DNA of 64,000 bases from Vibrio japonicus (GCF_024582835.1 NZ_CP102097.1:1240001-1304000), one strand, 5' to 3'; counted from the stretch's first letter, positions 36,959-47,195 are shown. The notes: a model not told the origin generated them from the sequence alone. Numbers and translations are program-made.

Positions 36959-37717
36959 ATGGATTTGAAACAGAGTGTGATTGCAATTACTGGCGCAGGA
37001 CAAGGGCTAGGGCAAATGATGGCGGTAACATTAGCGCATGAAGGAGCGGAACTTGCCTTACTTGACGTTAATGAACAGGCATTAGAGTCTACGCAAAAGC
37101 AGTGTCATATGATGGGTGTTAAAGCGCTTTGCTATCCTGTGGATGTGACGAACGAAGCGCAGGTCGAACAGGTGTTTTCTGACATTGCGAATGATTTTGG
37201 TCAACTTGACGGCCTAATCAATAACGCCGGAATTTTACGAGACGGGTTGTTGGTGAAAGTCAAAGACGGTGAAATGACAAAAATGTCGTTAGAGCAATTT
37301 AATGCGGTGATCAACGTTAACCTGATAGGGACATTTCTGTGTGGTAGAGAAGCGGCCGTGCAGATGATCAACACCCAACGTAAAGGGCTCATTGTGAATA
37401 TCTCCAGTGTCTCAAGAGCAGGGAATATCGGCCAAAGTAACTATTCTGCATCGAAAGCGGCGGTAGCGACTTTGGCGGCGACTTGGGGAAAAGAACTGGC
37501 GAGATTTGGCATTCGCGCAGTGGCCATTGCACCGGGCGTAATAAAAACCGCTATGACTGAACAAATGAAGCCAGAAGCGAGAGAACGCCTAGAAAAAATG
37601 GTCCCTGTAGGCAGATTAGGAACACCAGAAGAGATAGCGAATACCGTGAAATTTCTTTTTGAGAATGAATACGTGAACGCACGTGTTTTCGAAATTGATG
37701 GTGGCATCCATATGTAG
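36959..37717 (+). CDS. Short-chain dehydrogenase/reductase (3-oxoacyl-ACP reductase-like)
   Basis: The 252-residue protein has the classical SDR elements: TGAGQGLGQ for the cofactor, NNAGIL, and the catalytic Ser...Tyr-x-x-x-Lys in NYSASKAAV. The C-terminal FEIDGG is standard. As last gene of the branched-chain cluster it could serve as a 2-methyl-3-hydroxybutyryl-CoA or related dehydrogenase that feeds the thiolase. The substrate is inferred only from place. Confidence 0.88.
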   Translation: MDLKQSVIAITGAGQGLGQMMAVTLAHEGAELALLDVNEQALESTQKQCHMMGVKALCYPVDVTNEAQVEQVFSDIANDFGQLDGLINNAGILRDGLLVKVKDGEMTKMSLEQFNAVINVNLIGTFLCGREAAVQMINTQRKGLIVNISSVSRAGNIGQSNYSASKAAVATLAATWGKELARFGIRAVAIAPGVIKTAMTEQMKPEARERLEKMVPVGRLGTPEEIANTVKFLFENEYVNARVFEIDGGIHM

Positions 37718-37858
37718 TGCCGCCTTTATAGCGGTGAAAGCAATTTAACATCCCTTAGGCATCAGACAAATCGATGTTTGGCTCTTTTTATCTGTGGTTC
37801 AATATCATAGACTAGCTCACTCTTTTCAAATCATTATTTTTATATGGGACTACAGTAA

Positions 37859-38203
37859 ATGGAATTGAGCACGTTTATATCGCAACTTAAAACTCACCCA
37901 CAAGATATTGAGTTCAGCCAAACAATCGCAACGATCGATGCGAATTATGATTTCACGCCGACCGCTTTCACCAACGGCAATACATCAAATGAAGCGAACC
38001 AAAACAATGGATCTTGTAAGATTTTTGCCTTTGCAAAACTTAATGATCTTTCCGCTGAAGAAACATTGGCTTGTTTTGGTGCGTTTTACCGTGAAGATGT
38101 ACTGAATAACCCGCAAGGTGATGATCACGCCAACATTCGCAACTTTATTCAATTTGGTTGGGATGGCGTTCAGTTCGAAAGCGAGGCACTGAAAGCCAAA
38201 TAG
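37859..38203 (+). CDS. HopJ-family protein
   Basis: This 114-residue protein matches the HopJ type III effector family of small proteins found in many non-pathogenic bacteria, with the landmark region DANYDFTPTAFTNG near residues 27-40 and the closing FGWDGVQFE. No secretion system is encoded here, and the effector name is historical. Its true function is unknown. It stands 31 bp before a YjbR-type gene with which it may be co-transcribed. Confidence 0.85.
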   Translation: MELSTFISQLKTHPQDIEFSQTIATIDANYDFTPTAFTNGNTSNEANQNNGSCKIFAFAKLNDLSAEETLACFGAFYREDVLNNPQGDDHANIRNFIQFGWDGVQFESEALKAK

Positions 38204-38234
38204 GTTTTAGGCTTCGAAAAGCTAGGAGCAAATA

Positions 38235-38591
38235 ATGACAAATAAAGAGCTAGAAGAATATCTGGATACTTATATAGGTGCAGAGTCTGGTTTTCCTTTT
38301 GGGCCTGAAGCCCTAGTGTTTAAGGTTAAAGGCAAGATGTTCGCCATTCTGGCTGAAAGAGAAGGGCGTGAATATGTCACGTTAAAAGTGCAGCCGGAAG
38401 ATGGCGAAGTCCTGACCTCTCAATTTGTCGATATTACTCCTGGCTATCATACAAACAAGCGACACTGGATTACAGTTTACTACCCGGGCGATGTGGATGA
38501 TGGTCTGATTCGCGATCTTTCAGAGCAGTCGTACAAGTTGGTCGTCAGTAAATTACCTAAGTACGAACGTGTGTCGTTGGGATTAGCGTAA
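38235..38591 (+). CDS. MmcQ/YjbR-family protein
   Basis: At 118 residues this matches the MmcQ/YjbR family, whose members have a CyaY-like fold and possible DNA-binding ability. Family marks include ESGFPFGPEALVFKVKGKMFA at about residues 17-37 (split as FPFGPEALVFKV and GKMFA) and the region YHTNKRHWITV. AGGAG lies before the ATG. Physiological role is not established. Confidence 0.88.
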   Translation: MTNKELEEYLDTYIGAESGFPFGPEALVFKVKGKMFAILAEREGREYVTLKVQPEDGEVLTSQFVDITPGYHTNKRHWITVYYPGDVDDGLIRDLSEQSYKLVVSKLPKYERVSLGLA

Positions 38592-38680
38592 CAGCCGCGT
38601 ACAAAATTTAGCACATTAGATCAAACATGCGGCTATTTGATGTAATTCTCAGCAAACGAATAAATATTTTGGATTTTTGT

Positions 38681-38708
38681 TTGACTCTCAACGCTCAATC
38701 CGTAAAGT
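38681..38708 (+). promoter_or_regulatory. Promoter of the first tRNA array
   Basis: A -35 TTGACT and a -10 TAAAGT are separated by 16 bases. The second tRNA array has the same arrangement. Confidence 0.75.
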
Positions 38709-38753
38709 ATGCAGCGAGCGCAACGGTGGGTAACCTAAAGCGTTGAAAGAAAA

Positions 38754-38827
38754 GGCGCGTTGGCAGAGTGGCTATGCAGCGGATTGCAAATCCGTGGACC
38801 TCGGTTCGACTCCGGGACGCGCCTCCA
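38754..38827 (+). tRNA. tRNA-Cys (GCA)
   Basis: This 74-base gene includes an encoded CCA end. It folds as a cloverleaf with anticodon GCA at 38786-38788 and the acceptor pairing GGCGCG...CGCGCC. It is identical to the copies at 39006 and 45627. Confidence 0.97.
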
Positions 38828-38890
38828 TTCTTTCGTTAAAATTTTAGATGGTGTTTATCGTACTAAACGGCATCACAAAGAAATTTGTGT

Positions 38891-38977
38891 GCCCTGGTGG
38901 TGGAATTGGTAGACACAAGGGATTTAAAATCCCTCGGCGTTCGCGCTGTGCCGGTTCAAGTCCGGCCCGGGGCACCA
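38891..38977 (+). tRNA. tRNA-Leu (TAA)
   Basis: This 87-base class II tRNA has a long variable arm and an encoded CCA. The anticodon loop TTTAAAA gives TAA at 38925-38927. It is identical to the copy at 45524. Confidence 0.97.
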
Positions 38978-39005
38978 TCTCAATTTCTAAAGATTAAATC
39001 AGTAT

Positions 39006-39079
39006 GGCGCGTTGGCAGAGTGGCTATGCAGCGGATTGCAAATCCGTGGACCTCGGTTCGACTCCGGGACGCGCCTCCA
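39006..39079 (+). tRNA. tRNA-Cys (GCA), second copy
   Basis: Same 74-base sequence as the copy at 38754. It closes the first array and is followed by a terminator. Confidence 0.97.
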
Positions 39080-39091
39080 TGATTTACACAG

Positions 39092-39116
39092 AACCAGCTT
39101 TTATGCTGGTTTTTTT
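39092..39116 (+). terminator. Terminator of the first tRNA array
   Basis: AACCAGC and GCTGGTT pair around a short T/A loop and are followed by a T-run. Confidence 0.9.
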
Positions 39117-39260
39117 GTATCTGAGCTTTACCATTCACGCTTACGCCTTTCTCTAAGTTATCTGTATTTCCCTTTTGTTTAGCCAAGTTAAACCGCATTT
39201 CAAATCGTCGGCGATTTATTTCAACTACACTTATTAGTAGATCCTAAACCGGAACTAAGT

Positions 39261-40622
39261 ATGTATCGTCGGGTGATAGTAGGGCTCACTTTCGCGCTAC
39301 TAAGTTTATTCGCACTGGCGACGGCTGAGCCGACAGAAGTAAACAAGGCGTCTTCTCCAACCGTTCCAGTCATCTTCATCAGTGGTGCTATTGGCCCTGC
39401 TGTAGGGGATTATGTGATTAAAGAAATCCAACGTGTCAATGTCATCGGCCACTCTCCTGCAATCATTATTACCATTGATACCCCCGGTGGATTAAGTTCT
39501 AGCCTAAGAGACATCAACCAACATATCTTAGCCTCAAAAGTTCCGGTGTTATGTTTGGTCCATCCGCCTGGTGCGCGTGCTGCCAGTGCTGGGACGTATA
39601 TTCTCTATGCTTGCCATATCGCAGCCATGTCAACGGCAACGACACTAGGGGCTGCGACTCCGGTACAAATTGGTGGTGTTACCCCGGGAGGGGACCAGCA
39701 AAAAGAGAAGCCTAGTGAACCCACCGCGATGGAAAAGAAAATCCTGAACGACTCGATCGCTTATATTCGCTCTTTGGCTCAGTTACGTGGGCGCAATGTC
39801 GAGTGGGCAGAGAAAGCGGTGCGTGACGCTGAAACGCTTTCAGCCAATGAAGCATTAGAACTCAACGTGATTAATCTGATGGCGGAGTCACCACAAGAAT
39901 TGCTCACCAAGTTGGACGGCACCGTTACGAAAATTGATAACCAAGATGTGGTATTGGAGCTTGCCAGTGCGACATTAGAACCGCGCGAGCCAGATTTACG
40001 CAATAAATTTATCGCTACCATTACCGATCCCAACGTGGCCTATATCCTGATGATGATCGGCGTGTATGGTTTGCTTCTCGAATTCTATAGCCCAAGCTTT
40101 GGTGTTGCAGGTGTTACAGGTGCAATCTGTCTGTTAATCGCCCTGTATGCCTTCCAGTTATTGCCTGTGAATTACGTCGGTTTAGGGCTGATACTGCTCG
40201 GGATCGCGCTATTTATTGCTGAGTCTCTGATCCCTAGTTTCGGCATTCTCGGTGCTGGGGGAATTGTCGCGTTTGTGCTTGGCTCTGTATTCTTAATTGA
40301 CAGTGATTTGCCAGAGTTAAGAGTGTCGATGTCCCTGATTTATTCCATTGCCTTTGCTTCAGCAGCACTGATTGTATTCATACTTAAAATGCTAATGAAA
40401 CTGCGCCATAAACAGGTTGTTAGTGGTGAAGAAGCGTTAATTGGCCACGAAGCTATCGTTTTGAACGATTTTAATCGCCATGGATTTGTTCACGTAGAGG
40501 GTGAACGCTGGGAGGCGAGATGTGATCATCCAGTTAACAAAGGTGAAAAAGTCAGTATTGAATCGGTCGATGGGCTGACATTAAAGGTAAAAAAAGTGCC
40601 AAGGAGTGAAGACAATGCCTGA
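39261..40622 (+). CDS. NfeD-type membrane-bound serine protease (long form)
   Basis: The 453-residue protein has a signal sequence (ending near residue 22), a ClpP-class protease domain with the catalytic serine Ser109 in [11 protein letters not shown] and a lysine in the [12 protein letters not shown] helix, several membrane helices (about residues 255-385), and a C-terminal OB-fold domain. Long NfeD proteins partner with slipins. The slipin gene follows with an 8-bp overlap, so the two are translationally coupled and probably act together in membrane protein quality control. Confidence 0.92.
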   Translation: MYRRVIVGLTFALLSLFALATAEPTEVNKASSPTVPVIFISGAIGPAVGDYVIKEIQRVNVIGHSPAIIITIDTPGGLSSSLRDINQHILASKVPVLCLVHPPGARAASAGTYILYACHIAAMSTATTLGAATPVQIGGVTPGGDQQKEKPSEPTAMEKKILNDSIAYIRSLAQLRGRNVEWAEKAVRDAETLSANEALELNVINLMAESPQELLTKLDGTVTKIDNQDVVLELASATLEPREPDLRNKFIATITDPNVAYILMMIGVYGLLLEFYSPSFGVAGVTGAICLLIALYAFQLLPVNYVGLGLILLGIALFIAESLIPSFGILGAGGIVAFVLGSVFLIDSDLPELRVSMSLIYSIAFASAALIVFILKMLMKLRHKQVVSGEEALIGHEAIVLNDFNRHGFVHVEGERWEARCDHPVNKGEKVSIESVDGLTLKVKKVPRSEDNA

Positions 40623-41409
40623 AATTCCAGTAAATACGGAGCTGCTTACACCGTTGCTAATCGCGGTGTTAGTGGTTGTCATAGCCATGCGCTTATTCCG
40701 CATTTTGCGTGAGTATGAGCGAGGCGTCATTTTCTTTCTTGGCCGATTCCAAAAGGTTAAAGGCCCGGGTTTGATCATCGTTATCCCGGTTATTCAACAG
40801 ATGGTTCGTGTGGATTTGCGGACTGTCGTTATGGATGTACCGAGCCAAGATGTCATCAGCCGAGATAATGTGTCTGTACGCGTTAACGCTGTGATTTATT
40901 TTCGAGTCATCGACTCACAAAAAGCCATCATTAACGTGGAGAACTATCTCCAAGCGACCTCTCAACTTGCTCAGACCACACTACGTTCGGTATTGGGTCA
41001 ACATGAGCTCGATGAGATGCTAGCGAACCGAGAAATGCTCAATGCCGATATTCAAGAGATCTTAGATTCCCGGACTGATGGGTGGGGGATCAAAGTCTCC
41101 AATGTTGAGATTAAACATGTGGACTTAAACGAATCTATGATACGTGCTATTGCTCGCCAAGCGGAAGCAGAGAGGGCGCGTCGGGCGAAGGTTATCCATG
41201 CATCCGGTGAGATGGAAGCGTCACAAAAGCTCGTAGAAGCCGCCAGTCGATTAGCGGAAGAGCCCAACGCTATCTTGCTACGTTACTTGCAAACACTGAC
41301 AGAAATTGCCGCAGAAAAAAGCTCTACCATTCTATTCCCGATGCCGACTTCCATGATGGAAGGTTTGTTTAAATCGATGGAAAAAAATAGTGAAGAGAAA
41401 GAAAAGTAA
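40615..41409 (+). CDS. Slipin (stomatin/prohibitin SPFH-domain protein)
   Basis: The 264-residue protein has one N-terminal membrane helix (about residues 8-26), an SPFH domain with [20 protein letters not shown] and [14 protein letters not shown], and a C-terminal coiled coil rich in Glu, Ala and Arg. The ATG at 40615 lies inside the 3' end of nfeD and has AAGGAG before it; a GTG three codons upstream is less likely. Slipins oligomerise at the inner membrane and bind NfeD-type proteases. Confidence 0.94.
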   Translation: MPEIPVNTELLTPLLIAVLVVVIAMRLFRILREYERGVIFFLGRFQKVKGPGLIIVIPVIQQMVRVDLRTVVMDVPSQDVISRDNVSVRVNAVIYFRVIDSQKAIINVENYLQATSQLAQTTLRSVLGQHELDEMLANREMLNADIQEILDSRTDGWGIKVSNVEIKHVDLNESMIRAIARQAEAERARRAKVIHASGEMEASQKLVEAASRLAEEPNAILLRYLQTLTEIAAEKSSTILFPMPTSMMEGLFKSMEKNSEEKEK

Positions 41410-41447
41410 CAGGATGAACGGATGATGCTTTTTTGGTCTTGATCCGG

Positions 41448-42317
41448 TCATTTGGTGTTTTTTCCTCTCATTATCTGAATAGCGCCATCAATATGGACAT
41501 CACGCTGAGGAAAGGCGATTTCAATGTTATGCGCTTTAAACGATGCGTCTATTTCAAAACGAATTGCGCTACTAACACGACGTATACCACCATCAGCGGA
41601 CGAATTAATCCAAAAGAACGATTCAAAAACGAGCGAGTTATCACCAAAGTCTTGAAAGGAGACTTCTGGTGGAGGGTGTTTCAAAACTTGCTCTTGCCCG
41701 GCAGTGATGCCTAGCATTAAAGTGCTGACTAACTGTACATCGCTACCGTATGCAACGCCGACCTTGACTGAACCGCGTATGAGTTTATCTCTCAAGGTCC
41801 AGTTGATGACGGTATTTTCCAGCAGCTTACTGTTTGGGATTAGCATGTGTACACCGTCGACTCTTCGAATGCGGGTCGAACGGGTATTAATCTGTTCCAC
41901 CGTCCCTTTGGCATTGTCTACTTCCAGAAAATCTCCGATTCTGATTGGCTTTTCTCCGATGAGAATCCAACCACTAATAAAGTTATTAATTATGTTCTGC
42001 GCACCGAAGCCAAAGCCAATCGCTATGGCACCAGATAAAAAGGCAAACGCGGTAATTGGAATATTGACCATTGATAGGGTGGTAAGAAAGATCACCGTCA
42101 ACGTAATGACATACAAAATCCGTTCTACAAGCAGGACGATGTTTGGATCTTTACCCGCTTTCACCATTCTAGAAGCGATGGTTTTAATAGTGATCCTCGC
42201 TACCCAAAGGCTGATAATTAACCACGTCGGAATCATCAAAATTGCCCAAACAGTAATAGGCCGGTCATTGAATGTGAACAAGGTCAATTCTAAGATGGAA
42301 ATGATTTGATCTAGCAT
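41448..42317 (-). CDS. MscS-family mechanosensitive channel
   Basis: This 289-residue protein has three membrane helices and a cytoplasmic vestibule, the size of MscS. The pore helix GAIAIGFGFGAQNIINNFIS shows the expected Gly/Ala spacing, and the beta domain has IRIGDFLEVDNAKGTVEQI and the LIPNSKLLENTVINW motif. It releases solutes under osmotic down-shock. It is convergent with the slipin gene. Confidence 0.93.
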   Translation of the reverse strand: MLDQIISILELTLFTFNDRPITVWAILMIPTWLIISLWVARITIKTIASRMVKAGKDPNIVLLVERILYVITLTVIFLTTLSMVNIPITAFAFLSGAIAIGFGFGAQNIINNFISGWILIGEKPIRIGDFLEVDNAKGTVEQINTRSTRIRRVDGVHMLIPNSKLLENTVINWTLRDKLIRGSVKVGVAYGSDVQLVSTLMLGITAGQEQVLKHPPPEVSFQDFGDNSLVFESFFWINSSADGGIRRVSSAIRFEIDASFKAHNIEIAFPQRDVHIDGAIQIMRGKNTK

Positions 42318-42491
42318 TTGAGTGACTCCACTGCGCCAAGGGCGACCTTGTACGTTAATGAAAGTGGACGATATTTAGATACTTAAAGTATGGAAAATTA
42401 AGTCAAAAACGCAAACAGATGGGTCATTGATGGTGTGGTTAGTTAGGCGGGTTTCTGCTATCTCAAAAGAGGCTTCAGTGTTCAGAACACG

Positions 42492-42516
42492 AAAAAGCGA
42501 GCAAATCGCCCGCTTT
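42492..42516 (-). terminator. Terminator after the racemase gene
   Basis: On the minus strand AAAGCG-G-GC and GC-T-CGCTTT pair around five bases and are followed by TTTTTC. Confidence 0.7.
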
Positions 42517-42558
42517 GTGGGTGTTATTCAGTTTGGCGCATTACCAAACGGGGACGCG

Positions 42559-43788
42559 TTATTTAACGTATACACGCGGGTTAGAATTTCCCCAAATCGT
42601 ATAAAGCTCTGGGAAAATGACATCTGAATTTTGTTCAATTTCTGCGGTAGAAATGGTGTTGTCTTTTTGTGAACCAAACAAAATGACTTCAGAACCCGGC
42701 GTCACGCCTTCAATGTTTGACACGTCAACCATGGTGGTATTCATTGATGTCACGCCGACAACTTTAGCGCGTTGGCCATTAATGATAACCTCTGCTTTGT
42801 TACCCATTTTTCTTGGGTAGCCATCTGAGTAACCCACAGGAAGGTTAGCCATAAGGCTGTCTTTGGTGGTTGTGTAGGTGCTGTCGTAACCAACCGTGCT
42901 GTTCTTTGGTAAATCGTGCAGCGAAGCGACACGAGTTTTGAACGAAACGATTGAAGGGTATTCAGGGTTGGTTGGCAGATCACCATATAAAACCCCACCT
43001 GGACGCACCATATCTAACTGCGCTTCAGGCACGTTTAAAGCAGTGTAAGAGTTAGCAACGTGAAGTAGGATATCTTCACGCTTAAGCTCAGCATTATCGA
43101 TAAGCCATGCAGAGTTAGTGTTAAATGATCCTAACTTTTTACGCACATCATCCGCATTATAGTTAGGGAAGTGAGTCATGATACCGACAATGTTTACACC
43201 TGCCTGCTTAGCAATTTCAACCGCCTCCTGTTTGCCTTCGTCAGTCGTCATATCGACGCCGTTGCGTCCCATACCACCGTCATTTAGCGCGATATGAACC
43301 TTGATCTCTTTTTGCGATTTTTTCGCAAGCTCAGACAGTGCTTTAGCTTGTTCAGCACTGCCGATCAGTTCTTCCATATCTAGGTCAAGAGCACTTTCAA
43401 TTTCTGAAATCTCAGCAGAGCGAACACGCATTAGTTGCCCTTTGAAGCCGCTCTCACGTACAGCGCGCGCTTCTGCGTTACTCGCAACCGCCACACATGG
43501 GATCTGCTGCGCCAGAATGGTTGGCATTAAACCTTGGATACCATTACCGTACGCATCGGCTTTCATCACAGCACAGATTTTGGTTTTGCTATCCATGTGG
43601 GTTTTGAATTGCTCAATGTTTTGACGGAATTGGCTTAAGTCGACTTCTAGCCACGCATTGGTCGCTGGAACATGGTTTTGCGATGCCACGTAGTCATTCA
43701 GTTGAAGTGGGGCACTGACGACTTGCATGCTAGGAGCAAGCATAGCGGCAGCAATGGTCATTGAAAGTAGAGTTTTCTTTAAGAGCAT
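42559..43788 (-). CDS. Periplasmic broad-specificity amino-acid racemase (BsrV type)
   Basis: The 409-residue PLP enzyme belongs to the alanine-racemase fold and has a signal peptide (to about residue 26). The PLP lysine is Lys76 in [11 protein letters not shown]. Length and export signal match the Vibrio BsrV group, which makes several D-amino acids in the periplasm that remodel peptidoglycan. [11 protein letters not shown] is the C-terminal domain mark. GGAG precedes the ATG at 43788, so the 27 upstream codons are excluded. A plain cytosolic alanine racemase is unlikely because of the signal peptide. Confidence 0.9.
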   Translation of the reverse strand: MLLKKTLLSMTIAAAMLAPSMQVVSAPLQLNDYVASQNHVPATNAWLEVDLSQFRQNIEQFKTHMDSKTKICAVMKADAYGNGIQGLMPTILAQQIPCVAVASNAEARAVRESGFKGQLMRVRSAEISEIESALDLDMEELIGSAEQAKALSELAKKSQKEIKVHIALNDGGMGRNGVDMTTDEGKQEAVEIAKQAGVNIVGIMTHFPNYNADDVRKKLGSFNTNSAWLIDNAELKREDILLHVANSYTALNVPEAQLDMVRPGGVLYGDLPTNPEYPSIVSFKTRVASLHDLPKNSTVGYDSTYTTTKDSLMANLPVGYSDGYPRKMGNKAEVIINGQRAKVVGVTSMNTTMVDVSNIEGVTPGSEVILFGSQKDNTISTAEIEQNSDVIFPELYTIWGNSNPRVYVK

Positions 43789-44170
43789 AACGTCTCCATA
43801 TGCATTTATATTTTTATTAATAGGGCAAGCTGAGTGTACTTGGTTGTAATAATGTGTAACAAGGTTCATTTGTGGTTTTCTGGCAGTTGATCATCAAATG
43901 CGTTTTAAAATGATCGACTGCACTTTTAGTGGCCTTAATGTTGCTTAAATCGATGGAACTGAATCAAGAAGCCAACAAGAGAAGGGGGAATCTTCTGGGA
44001 AAGTAAGCCTTAGAAATGACAATGCTCAGGTTGGTGAGACTTACGCTATGTTTGTTGTGCTAAGTGGCGGACTTTTCAACCCAGTAGGGCACGTTCCGTA
44101 TCGCTTAAAACGCAAAGCCCCAGCAGAAATGCCGGGGCTTTTGTATACTGTCTAAATTTTTAGGCAGAGA
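43789..44170. other. Intergenic region between the racemase and asnA genes
   Basis: About 380 bp that holds the racemase promoter region and the asnA terminator (44114-44141). No gene or repeat was recognised in the rest. Confidence 0.5.
44114..44141. terminator. Terminator downstream of asnA
   Basis: AAAGCCCC and GGGGCTTT form a perfect stem around 12 bases. T-rich tails are present on both strands, and asnA ends 30 bp away on the minus strand. Confidence 0.8.
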
Positions 44171-45178
44171 TTATAACAGGATGATTTTGTTGGCTTCACA
44201 CTCGGCAATCATCTCATCTGGCCAGATAGAAGACTGCACTTCGCCGACGTGTGCTTTTTGCAGGAAGAACATACAAATGCGCGACTGACCGATCCCCCCG
44301 CCGATGGTATAAGGCAGTGACTTATCCAGAACCATGCGGTGGAATGGTAGTGAGGCGCGATCTTCACAGCTGGCAATGGCCAACTGCTCTGCTAGGCTTT
44401 CTTCACAGACTCGAATACCCATAGAAGAAAGCTCCAGCGAGCTGTTCAGGACCGGGTTCCAAAACAACAGATCGCCGTTCAGGTTCCAGTCATCGTAATC
44501 CGGTGCGCGCCCGTCATGTTTTTCACCATTTGACAGGGTATGGCCGATATTGCGGATAAATACCGCGCCATGCTCTTTACAGATAGCATCTTCCCGATCT
44601 TTGGGTGTCAGGTCCGGATATTTTTCCAGTAACTCTTGTGAGGTGATAATGGTTACCTTCGGTGGAAGGCGTTTTTGCAATACCGGATATTCCTGATAGA
44701 TGTGGTTTTCTGTCTTAAGAAATGCGTTGTAGATTTTTTCTACGGTTGTATTCAGATAGTCTTCATGACGCATTGACTTATCGAGAACTTTCTCCCAATC
44801 CCACTGATCGACGTAGATGGAGTGGGTGTTGTCCAGCTCTTCGTCCCGGCGGATGGCATTCATGTCAGTGTACAGGCCTTCGTCTTTTTGGAAACCATAG
44901 CGTCCCAGCGCCATCCGTTTCCATTTTGCCAGTGAGTGTACAACTTCTACATTGGCGCCATTGTCGTCAAGCAAATCGAAATTCACCGGACGCTCGGTAC
45001 CGCTCAGGTTATCGTTCAAGCCAGTTTCCGGTTTGACGAACAGCGGAGCTGAAACCCGGGTCAGATAGAGTTCGTAAGCTAAAGCATTTTCGAAATAGTC
45101 TTTAAGCTTTTTAATTGCGACTTCCGTATCGCGCAGGCCCAGTAGTGGCTGGTAATTTTCTGGTACACTCAGTTTCAT
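44171..45178 (-). CDS. asnA: Aspartate-ammonia ligase (asparagine synthetase A)
   Basis: This 335-residue class II synthetase-like enzyme makes asparagine from aspartate, ammonia and ATP. The length is a few residues above the E. coli enzyme. Conserved regions include [10 protein letters not shown], the [20 protein letters not shown] stretch and the C-terminal [25 protein letters not shown] region with the ATP-binding Gly-rich turn. It lies alone between the racemase gene and a tRNA array, and its codon use appears more GC- and CTG-rich than its neighbours. Confidence 0.95.
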   Translation of the reverse strand: MKLSVPENYQPLLGLRDTEVAIKKLKDYFENALAYELYLTRVSAPLFVKPETGLNDNLSGTERPVNFDLLDDNGANVEVVHSLAKWKRMALGRYGFQKDEGLYTDMNAIRRDEELDNTHSIYVDQWDWEKVLDKSMRHEDYLNTTVEKIYNAFLKTENHIYQEYPVLQKRLPPKVTIITSQELLEKYPDLTPKDREDAICKEHGAVFIRNIGHTLSNGEKHDGRAPDYDDWNLNGDLLFWNPVLNSSLELSSMGIRVCEESLAEQLAIASCEDRASLPFHRMVLDKSLPYTIGGGIGQSRICMFFLQKAHVGEVQSSIWPDEMIAECEANKIILL

Positions 45179-45523
45179 AAGTACTCTTTGATTCTTTATC
45201 CATTGAAGCTTTCAGGAGATACCTTACGATAGCGAGGCAGCAGCGTCCAACATTTTGCAATATTCATTTGGGCCGTATGTCCACCCATGAACCCAACTTG
45301 TATTTTTTGTCGCTGATAAGTCAGTGTACAACCCTTGCCCGAATTGCCTGCTGGATGTACGGTGTGGCGTAATTTTTAACCAATCAAATCAAAAAGATAA
45401 GTTTTTAGTTGACGGTTAATATGAATAGGTTAAAGTGCGCCTCGTTCTCACGGCGAAAGTCGTAAGAGCTCGATACTCCCCCTATAAGGTATCGAGGTGG
45501 TGTTACCATCGCATGATTGCGTT
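45179..45523. other. Intergenic region between asnA and the second tRNA array
   Basis: About 345 bp. It contains the asnA promoter side and the tRNA promoter (45409-45436). Otherwise no gene was recognised. Confidence 0.5.
45409..45436 (+). promoter_or_regulatory. Promoter of the second tRNA array
   Basis: TTGACG and TAAAGT are 16 bases apart, followed by a GC-rich discriminator (GCGCC), as expected for a stringently controlled stable-RNA promoter. Confidence 0.75.
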
Positions 45524-45610
45524 GCCCTGGTGGTGGAATTGGTAGACACAAGGGATTTAAAATCCCTCGGCGTTCGCGCTGTGCCGGTTCAAGTCCGGCC
45601 CGGGGCACCA
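45524..45610 (+). tRNA. tRNA-Leu (TAA), second copy
   Basis: The same 87-base sequence as at 38891, with encoded CCA and anticodon TAA. Confidence 0.97.
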
Positions 45611-45626
45611 TCAAACAATTTGGTAA

Positions 45627-45700
45627 GGCGCGTTGGCAGAGTGGCTATGCAGCGGATTGCAAATCCGTGGACCTCGGTTCGACTCCGGGACGCGCCTCCA
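45627..45700 (+). tRNA. tRNA-Cys (GCA), third copy
   Basis: The same 74-base sequence as at 38754 and 39006, 16 bases after the Leu gene. Confidence 0.97.
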
Positions 45701-45710
45701 TTCTTTGTTT

Positions 45711-45734
45711 ACCAGCCTAGTGCTGGTTTTTTTG
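45711..45734 (+). terminator. Terminator of the second tRNA array
   Basis: ACCAGC and GCTGGT pair around five bases and are followed by a T-run. It resembles the terminator of the first array. Confidence 0.88.
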
Positions 45735-45781
45735 TTTTCATTCCACCTAAATTTCTTCACTACACTATCTTCTCGATCATA

Positions 45782-46723
45782 TTAAGAATAGGGAAGGTAA
45801 GCTTTGCCGTCAGTAGCAAAACGTCTGAACAATTTGATTTGTTTCAAGGCAGATTTTCGCGTTGCTGAGTGGCACTCTTGAGTCGAATTAACTAGGTATT
45901 TGAGCGCTTTTTTACGCTGTTTATTTTTGATCTGTTTACTGTCTGTTTCGTATTGGAGCAGCTGCGTAAAGTGTTCGAGTTGAGTAGAGGCATCATTGAA
46001 ATCGCCTAACTTATCTTGCAGTGACTTAAGCATGGTAACGTTTTCTTGATGATTCGGGTCGCTGTAAAGAGGGGCAAAATATTCCATCAAATAGCGTAAT
46101 TTCTTACATTGGATTCGTACTTTGTGAACGGAAGAGTCTGGGGAGTGTTTGTTTAACGGTTTGCTTTGTTTCATCACTTTTTGTAAGTGAGTGAGAATTT
46201 GATTGTCGGCAAAAGGTTTTGTTTCGACAGGCTCGGCATTGAAATCTGACGATACCGATCGTTTCAGGCTGTTATGTAATATGATGCAAATGGCCAGATA
46301 GTTCTTACTCGCTAACCAATCTTGTACGTGTTTATGCTCTTCCGATCTTTGCTTTTTGATGTCTTGAAACAAATCTTCTATCGCTTGCTGATGCTGTGAT
46401 GCTTCAGACATGTAGTTCTGTTGAGTCAGCAAAAACACATCTAGATCTCGGAGCAGGTTAGTTGGCTTCATGAGAGTGACAAGATGTTTTGACATCAAAG
46501 AAAACTCGAAAGGTGAAAGTAACATTTTGAGTAATTTTGTCAGTGAGCGGCAACGACGTAGAGATACGCGGTATTGGTGGAGGTATTCTGGTTCGACTCC
46601 TGCAATGACGCCTTCTTCTAATCTTCTTGAATACTCGAATTGCTCTAATAGGTACTGACAAAACAAATAAGGTAAGTCTGATTCCGGAGTGATTATTTGC
46701 TTCGATTGGAATTTGAGTGTCAT
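45782..46723 (-). CDS. CHAD-domain protein
   Basis: The 313-residue, helix-rich, Lys/Arg/His-rich protein has CHAD marks: YLHQYRVSLRRCRSLTKLL near residues 47-65, and SVHKVRIQCKKLRYLMEYF in the second half. CHAD domains bind inorganic polyphosphate through these basic helices. There is no fused CYTH phosphatase domain and no ppk gene nearby, so its partner is unknown. No strong ribosome-binding site is seen. Confidence 0.87.
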   Translation of the reverse strand: MTLKFQSKQIITPESDLPYLFCQYLLEQFEYSRRLEEGVIAGVEPEYLHQYRVSLRRCRSLTKLLKMLLSPFEFSLMSKHLVTLMKPTNLLRDLDVFLLTQQNYMSEASQHQQAIEDLFQDIKKQRSEEHKHVQDWLASKNYLAICIILHNSLKRSVSSDFNAEPVETKPFADNQILTHLQKVMKQSKPLNKHSPDSSVHKVRIQCKKLRYLMEYFAPLYSDPNHQENVTMLKSLQDKLGDFNDASTQLEHFTQLLQYETDSKQIKNKQRKKALKYLVNSTQECHSATRKSALKQIKLFRRFATDGKAYLPYS

Positions 46724-46757
46724 GGGCTTTTCTTTGATTTTGTCTGAATGTATGTCT

Positions 46758-47195
46758 CTAGATTGAACATGGACTGGTATTACTTGATTTCTCTTGCTGA
46801 CGAGCAGGTGATAAATCGACTGTTTTCAAAACGTATCGCCAGTCCGTTTTTTTGCCCCAACGAAGCTTTTCTATACCATCTTTGCCAATCAGTACGGCTG
46901 TATGTTCACTGGGTGCAATACGATATATCTTGAACATTCTTCGCAAGTTAAACTCTTCTTTAACCCAACTGGGAGCGGTAAAACCATCCGCTGTAATGAC
47001 CAGTGTGACAATGTCACGTTCAGAGAGCTCGCAGTCATTAATCAGAGCTTCAAGTAAGAACTGCTTTACGTGTTCGTCGTTGCTAGGTGCAAAATAGATA
47101 ACACTTCTATGCGCCCAGTGGCTTGAGTACGAAGGGTAGGCGTAACAGGCGATCGGATTCATCAACATGAGTATTAGGAACAACAGAGAACGCAT
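46758..47195 (-). CDS. DUF4174-domain exported protein
   Basis: This 145-residue protein has a signal peptide ending near ACYA (residue 19). The rest looks like a thioredoxin-fold domain without the CxxC pair: RSVIYFAPSNDEHVKQF, then TAVLIGKDGIEKLRW and a C-terminal helix. This is the DUF4174 pattern. GGAGG precedes the ATG. Function is unknown; a periplasmic location is likely. Confidence 0.8.
   Translation of the reverse strand: MRSLLFLILMLMNPIACYAYPSYSSHWAHRSVIYFAPSNDEHVKQFLLEALINDCELSERDIVTLVITADGFTAPSWVKEEFNLRRMFKIYRIAPSEHTAVLIGKDGIEKLRWGKKTDWRYVLKTVDLSPARQQEKSSNTSPCSI

Noticed and set aside
37859..38203. HopJ-like gene as evidence for a type III secretion effector
   Set aside because: The family is widespread in bacteria without type III secretion and nothing nearby encodes such a system.
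41704..42309. A 201-codon plus-strand frame across the mscS gene
   Set aside because: It is antisense to a convincing MscS channel gene and its translation has no domain character.
44722..45036. A 104-codon plus-strand frame over asnA
   Set aside because: Antisense to asnA; the translation is low-complexity and has no start signal.
45497..45868. A 123-codon frame over the second tRNA array, and similar frames at 38885-39082 and 45517-45720
   Set aside because: They are translations of tRNA genes; the repeated peptide segments simply reflect identical tRNA copies.
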